Assembly: GCA_000496215.1 (NCBI GenBank) | Contig: KI543196.1 | Location: forward strand, 32,704 to 40,949 | From: an uncultured archaeon A07HN63 | Lineage (GTDB): Archaea > Halobacteriota > Halobacteria > Halobacteriales > Haloferacaceae | Length of the DNA: 8,246 nt | Reading direction: 5' to 3' | Shown here: positions 6,115 to 8,246 of the stretch, one piece after another | How the letters are laid out: each line of letters begins with the position of its first letter | Position numbering within the stretch: the stretch's first letter is position 1 | Notes under the pieces: model-generated | Databases searched by the model: none | Told to the model about the DNA's origin: nothing | The model's input: the letters and a program-made list of their open reading frames with translations, nothing else | Position numbers and translations under genes: made by a program

Positions 6115-6564
6115 ATGGCGCGACGGTTGCTGCTGGATGCGATGCTCGGCACGCTCGTCACCTACCTGCGGATGTGTGGCCACGACACGCTGTACGTACA
6201 GGAGGACGGCATCGAGACCGACGACGCGATCCGCGAGCGGGCTGCGGCCACCGATCGCACGCTGATCACACGTGACCGGGAGCTGGCCGCACGCACGGCC
6301 GACGCGGTGCTGCTGGAGGCCCGCGAGATTGAGGCGCAACTCGCTGCCCTGCAGGACAACGGGATCGAGATCGATCTCCCGACGGAGCCCGACCGCTGTA
6401 GCGTCTGCAACGGCCGCGTTGAGCGGATCGACCCCGACGAGCGACCCGACCACGCGCCCGACGCGGTGGCCCACGTGTGGCAGTGCCGCGAGTGCGAGCA
6501 GTTCTTCTGGAAGGGTAGCCACTGGGAACGGGTGCGGGCGACGATCACTGATCTCTCGGGGTAG
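6115..6564 (+). CDS. Mut7-C type PIN-like RNase domain protein with zinc ribbon
   Basis: The 149-residue protein matches the pattern of the Mut7-C RNase family (formerly DUF82), single-domain relatives of the C-terminus of the C. elegans Mut-7 protein. It has a PIN-like nuclease fold followed by a zinc ribbon. RRLLLDAMLGTLVTYLRMCGHDT carries Asp8. Asp36-Asp37 and TRDRELA (Asp54) supply further acidic residues expected to hold metal. The ribbon is Cys95-x2-Cys98 and Cys124-x2-Cys127, followed by FFWKGSHW, a hallmark ending. The natural RNA substrate of archaeal members is not established. ATG 6115 begins the conserved domain directly; the frame is open back to 5770, but that extension crosses the B1 RNA element and looks non-coding. 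Its nearness to the RNA elements is suggestive only. Confidence 0.88.
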   Translation: MARRLLLDAMLGTLVTYLRMCGHDTLYVQEDGIETDDAIRERAAATDRTLITRDRELAARTADAVLLEAREIEAQLAALQDNGIEIDLPTEPDRCSVCNGRVERIDPDERPDHAPDAVAHVWQCRECEQFFWKGSHWERVRATITDLSG

Positions 6565-6757
6565 TCTCACTCTGGCCCGAATTCTGGTGCCACAGAGCCC
6601 AACAGCGTCGGGACAATGTCCAGCTCTCATTCGATCCTCGTCTCTGAAACCGGCCACGCATTGCCGGGCACAGCGGCAACCAGGCGATCACCCACCGGCT
6701 GTCGCTCATCCTCATGTCTCTTGTTTCGACTCTGCCACCGACATCGAATCAGTAGTC
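6565..6757. other. Non-coding stretch, nothing recognised
   Basis: No frame here has haloarchaeal coding character and no strong dyad or T-run follows the RNase stop codon. It is the first part of a gene-free gap reaching 7069, whose later part holds the palindrome, candidate RNA and terminator listed separately. Confidence 0.5.
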
Positions 6758-6769
6758 GGTGTCGACACC
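6758..6769. repeat. Perfect 12-bp palindrome GGTGTCGACACC
   Basis: Self-complementary and preceded by ACCGAC (6737-6742), which can pair with GTCGGT (6755-6760). It lies 18 bp from the three-way-junction candidate. Binding site or part of that RNA's 3' flank; undecided. Confidence 0.3.
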
Positions 6770-6786
6770 TGCAAACGGGTGAGTAA

Positions 6787-6856
6787 GTGTGGCCCCCAAG
6801 CAGATGGGTGAGTCCCTGTCTGTCAGATACGTTGGCTCGTATTGTGGGGGCCATAC
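6787..6856 (-). ncRNA. Putative 70-nt three-way-junction RNA
   Basis: The outer arms 6787-6798 and 6845-6856 form 12 base pairs, with TGGCCCCCA/TGGGGGCCA perfect at the core. Inside, CAGA and GGG (6801-6808) pair with CCC and TCTG (6814-6822), and ATACG (6827-6831) pairs with CGTAT (6838-6842). That makes a compact three-way junction. On the minus strand a TTTATTT box is centred about 24 nt before the first arm, so transcription would begin right at the helix. No oligo-T run follows. Strand is uncertain, since DNA-level dyads look the same both ways. It has no sequence kinship with families A and B and no tRNA features. It could also be a DNA cruciform or a protein-binding site. Confidence 0.4.
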
Positions 6857-6875
6857 AATCGTAGGAGCCGAGCGC

Positions 6876-6882
6876 AAATAAA
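6876..6882 (-). promoter_or_regulatory. TATA-like box before the three-way-junction candidate
   Basis: TTTATTT on the minus strand, centred about 24 nt before the outer helix of the 6787-6856 structure. Confidence 0.4.
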
Positions 6883-7004
6883 CGAGTTGCCGATCGGCGG
6901 ATATCGCCAGTGTTTCCAATACATGCCCGGTTTTGAAAGCTATATATTCGGAATCTATAGTATATCGCGGGAGAGCCGACGAACTGTCAGTAACGCGCGG
7001 TAAT

Positions 7005-7010
7005 AAAAAA
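7005..7010 (-). terminator. Oligo-T terminator after the winged-helix gene
   Basis: Six As on the plus strand read as GCTTTTTTATTA on the minus strand, about 60 bases past the stop codon of the 7070-7309 gene. Confidence 0.45.
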
Positions 7011-7069
7011 GCCAATCAGCACGCTCTACTTGCGGGGCTATCGCCGCACGTGTTGCAATGGTTGCGGCG

Positions 7070-7309
7070 TTATGGGCTGATATCCTCGTCGTTCAGTATG
7101 TAGTAGGTCGTGCCGCTGTCGAACCCGAACGATTCCAGTACTCCCCAGCTAACCATCGTGTCGACCGTGTCGCTAACCGAGTCTCGTGTCGGCGCGTCGT
7201 CACCGAACAGCTCCGTACAGCTGTGTTCGATCTCGTCGACCGAGAACCCGGCCTGTTGGTTCGATAGCCGGAGCACGCTCGCCCACACGCGGTCACGATC
7301 TGTTCCCAC
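7070..7309 (-). CDS. Small winged-helix DNA-binding-like protein
   Basis: The 79-residue acidic protein (GTDRDRVWASVLRLSNQQAG...) fits a winged-helix pattern. Helix one is RDRVWASVLRLS, helix two SVDEIEHSCTELFG, and the recognition helix TRDSVSDTVDTMVSWGVLE. A beta wing follows (SFGFDSGTTYYIL). It ends DEDISP with no extra domain. It starts at GTG; an in-frame TAG four codons upstream rules out extension. A TATTTT box about 28 nt before the GTG predicts a leaderless mRNA, and an oligo-T run lies downstream. Such single-domain proteins are common haloarchaeal putative transcription regulators. It sits between the structured-RNA candidates and might control one of them, but that is only positional inference. 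No ligand-binding or metal motif is seen. Confidence 0.7.
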   Translation of the reverse strand: MGTDRDRVWASVLRLSNQQAGFSVDEIEHSCTELFGDDAPTRDSVSDTVDTMVSWGVLESFGFDSGTTYYILNDEDISP

Positions 7310-7334
7310 GCCACACAGCTACTCCGTTGTGAAC

Positions 7335-7340
7335 AAAATA
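7335..7340 (-). promoter_or_regulatory. TATA-like box of the winged-helix gene
   Basis: TATTTT on the minus strand, with 25 nt between it and the GTG start codon; supports the start choice. Confidence 0.5.
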
Positions 7341-7564
7341 CTATCGCCTCCCTCCCCGATGGAGTGGTAGTCGGACGTGTCGACGGGTGGTTGCACTGGC
7401 ACCGATTGCGGTGGCTGGCCCGTTCATGCGGTGGCTGATCCATTTACCCGGCACGCGCCGCCGCTGGACTCGCTGCCTCGGTACTTGGATTGCTACTTGA
7501 CTCCATTCGAAGCTACGCCCGACTCGCCCATTGCCGCGGCTCTCTCGTCGGTATCTACGGAACA
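7341..7564. other. Non-coding stretch with an 11-bp direct repeat
   Basis: Long frames exist on both strands but have weak third-position G/C bias and odd composition, so I accept none. TGCGGTGGCTG occurs at 7407-7417 and again at 7427-7437, a 20-bp period. Nothing else definite is seen. Confidence 0.35.
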
Positions 7565-7681
7565 AGGAGACGGTCGAATCTATCCCGGCTGTGTGCCCAC
7601 CACATCGGGACTGATCTGGACTGCTGCGTGGTCTGGGGTGCCTGCCCGTGTGACGCCTGCCCGGAACGTTGCCAACCGGCA
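7565..7681 (-). ncRNA. Putative structured RNA A3 (family A)
   Basis: GTTCCGGGCAGGC (plus 7655-7667) and CGGGCAGGC (plus 7640-7648) are again 15 nt apart, and a TTTATA box lies 40 nt before the first. The hairpin TCCCG (7583-7587) with CGGGA (7606-7610) encloses GGTGGGCA (plus 7594-7601); the sequence from 7589 to 7611 is nearly identical to A2. The helix around the two motifs is weaker than in A1/A2: TGCC (7639-7642) with GGCA (7678-7681) and CTG with CAG, with an internal loop. The middle part, 7612-7638, has no similarity to A2, so conservation is confined to motifs and pairing. The 3' end is a guess at a T-rich stretch near 7565. It diverges from B2. Confidence 0.48.
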
Positions 7682-7704
7682 TCAGTATGTACAACGGGGA
7701 GTAA

Positions 7705-7710
7705 TATAAA
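7705..7710 (-). promoter_or_regulatory. TATA box of element A3
   Basis: TTTATA on the minus strand, 40 nt before CCGGGCAGGC exactly as in A2, although the intervening sequence differs. Confidence 0.55.
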
Positions 7711-7756
7711 AGTGTTCACTAAAATTTATATACCAGTAGTAACTTCTGAGCTATTC

Positions 7757-7769
7757 TTCACTTGGTGAA
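7757..7769. promoter_or_regulatory. Dyad TTCAC-TTG-GTGAA between A3 and B2 promoters
   Basis: Perfect 5-bp arms with a 3-bp centre, embedded in TCTTCACTTGGTGAAAGA. It shares the TCACT/GGTGA core with the dyad at 5497-5512 and sits about 55 bp upstream of the A3 TATA box. Possible shared operator. Confidence 0.35.
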
Positions 7770-7841
7770 AGATAGAAACACGCCCAGACGCGACCCTCTC
7801 ACCCACCTCAAAATATCCAAACCGATAACTGGGGCGACATC

Positions 7842-7848
7842 TTTTTTA
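7842..7848 (+). promoter_or_regulatory. TATA-like box of element B2
   Basis: TTTTTTA is centred about 25 nt before the first hairpin of B2. It is a poorer TATA match than in B1, but the downstream CACTGTGCA block is identical. Confidence 0.4.
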
Positions 7849-7869
7849 CATGTCACTGTGCATGATGAT

Positions 7870-7951
7870 ACAGTCGGCCCGTGTATGCCGACTGTTTGCC
7901 TGCCCGGAACAGGCCGGGACGAATGCCCACCCGTCCCGGATTTCGCTTTCT
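7870..7951 (+). ncRNA. Putative structured RNA B2 (family B)
   Basis: The first hairpin pairs CAGTCGGC (7871-7878) with GCCGACTG (7887-7894); its loop is three bases shorter than in B1. The second motif, TGCCTGCCCGG (7897-7907), can be shown by CTGTT/AACAG (7892-7896 with 7908-7912). An alternative GCCTG/CAGGC pairing exists and would partly hide it. The third hairpin is a perfect 8-bp stem, CCGGGACG (7914-7921) with CGTCCCGG (7932-7939), with loop AATGCCCACC. The tail ATTTCGCTTTCTGG equals that of B1. GCCTGCCCGGAAC is identical in B2 and A3 on the plus strand, so the predicted RNAs would be complementary over 13 bases. No gene is recognised just downstream, which favours an independent RNA over an mRNA leader. 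Confidence 0.5.
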
Positions 7952-8049
7952 GGCGACGCGACTCACGATTGGAGAGCCGAAGCTATAGTTCAGCAACTGC
8001 TCCTCACACCGGCAGCCGCAACTGCCTTGCCCCCAGCCAGAGCCCTTGG

Positions 8050-8246
8050 TCACCCGATTGATTGACACCTGCTGGATGACGATCCACGCCGGGTACGACC
8101 ATCGCATTCCGGATAGTGGCCGGCAACGTACAGGGCCTCGTTGTGACTCCGCAGGAGGTGGAAACAGAGCGTGATCGCGACAGGGTGGATAGCTACAGTA
8201 GTTCCGCCGAGTCCGACATACCGATACCCGCTGTCAGTTCGTGTTT
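8050..8246 (-). CDS. Possible C-terminal part of an unrecognised protein (open at window edge)
   Basis: A minus-strand frame enters from the right edge and runs 65 codons to TGA at 8050-8052. The part nearest the edge looks protein-like, with a hydrophobic run (YVGLGGTTVAIHPVAITLCFHLL) that could be a membrane helix. The last 20 residues (RTRRGSSSSRCQSIG) look like read-through of non-coding DNA. Third-position G/C bias is modest, and an overlapping plus-strand frame is equally open. I cannot name a family; a decayed gene or chance frame is quite possible. The bases between B2 and this frame, 7954-8049, show nothing definite. Confidence 0.25.
   Translation of the reverse strand, partial: TRTDSGYRYVGLGGTTVAIHPVAITLCFHLLRSHNEALYVAGHYPECDGRTRRGSSSSRCQSIG

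Noticed and set aside
6787..6856. tRNA gene or hammerhead ribozyme as identity of the three-way junction
   Set aside because: No T-loop GTTC motif or acceptor geometry for a tRNA, and no CTGANGA/GAAA core for a hammerhead.
6749..7015. Minus-strand 88-codon frame
   Set aside because: It lacks acidic haloarchaeal composition, crosses the three-way-junction candidate, and starts within the oligo-T terminator of the winged-helix gene.
5380..7680. Cys-rich mini-peptides with an ACPxxACP(E/D) pattern encoded on the plus strand in all three A elements
   Set aside because: The likeness comes from the two GCCTGCCCG motifs 15 nt apart. Other conserved blocks (such as VPTTSG) fall in a different frame in A2 and A3, no common start codon exists, and spacer lengths change by non-multiples of three.
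7341..7709. Overlapping long frames on both strands
   Set aside because: Weak codon bias and Arg/Pro/His-rich translations on the minus strand. The plus frame runs through element A3. Possibly old gene remains, but nothing recognisable.
5304..7951. Ends of an IS200/IS605-type element or MITE
   Set aside because: A and B motifs are in the same orientation on the DNA, not inverted. No transposase fragment or target-site duplication is visible, and the elements carry promoters. Mobility is not excluded, only unsupported.
5281..7970. CRISPR array
   Set aside because: The repeated motifs are only 8-13 bases, irregularly spaced and in different order in A and B. There are no uniform spacers and no cas genes.

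Overview
The window looks like chromosomal DNA of a halophilic archaeon (class Halobacteria). The proteins are strongly acidic (Asp/Glu-rich), coding regions are GC-rich, and a twin-arginine lipoprotein signal is present. Several genes have an archaeal TATA-like box centred about 25-28 nt before the start codon, as expected for leaderless transcripts. I cannot name the genus.

Layout, left half (1-5198), ordinary genes: the 5' part of an unrecognised conserved-looking protein (minus, 1-183); divergent uvrC (286-2031), the incision nuclease of nucleotide excision repair; a SlyD-like FKBP prolyl isomerase (2123-2593); a 76-aa zinc-ribbon microprotein (2771-3001); a Tat-exported lipoprotein with an archaellin-like C-terminal part (3199-3768); and a 404-aa HEAT-repeat protein (3984-5198). 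They do not form an obvious operon; most carry their own TATA-like box.

Right half (5199-8246), sparse in genes: I accept only a Mut7-C type PIN-like RNase with a zinc ribbon (6115-6564), a 79-aa winged-helix protein (minus, 7070-7309) and, weakly, an open frame running off the right edge. The gaps hold two families of short repeated, apparently structured, non-coding elements. Family A has three copies (A1 5304-5433, A2 5583-5701, A3 about 7565-7681). Each has a minus-strand TATA box 39-40 nt before a CCGGGCAGGC motif, a second CGGGCAGGC exactly 15 nt further on, and then a hairpin showing GGTGGGCA in its loop. Family B has two copies (B1 5898-5980, B2 7870-7951) on the plus strand, each with a TATA-like box, a GTCGGC hairpin, a GCCTGCCCGGA motif, a GC-rich hairpin with TGCCCACC in its loop, and a shared T-rich tail.

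The loop motifs of A and B RNAs are reverse complements of one another. A2/B1 and A3/B2 are divergent pairs with TATA boxes about 135-145 bp apart. Helix arms change between copies while pairing and loop motifs are kept, and motif spacing is often not a multiple of three, so I read these as RNA genes and not peptides. If both are transcribed as predicted, A and B could pair through kissing loops. That is the best candidate here for an undescribed system, but the strand assignment rests on promoters and a few G-U pairs only. A separate 70-nt sequence at 6787-6856 can fold into a three-way junction and also has a well-placed minus-strand TATA box.
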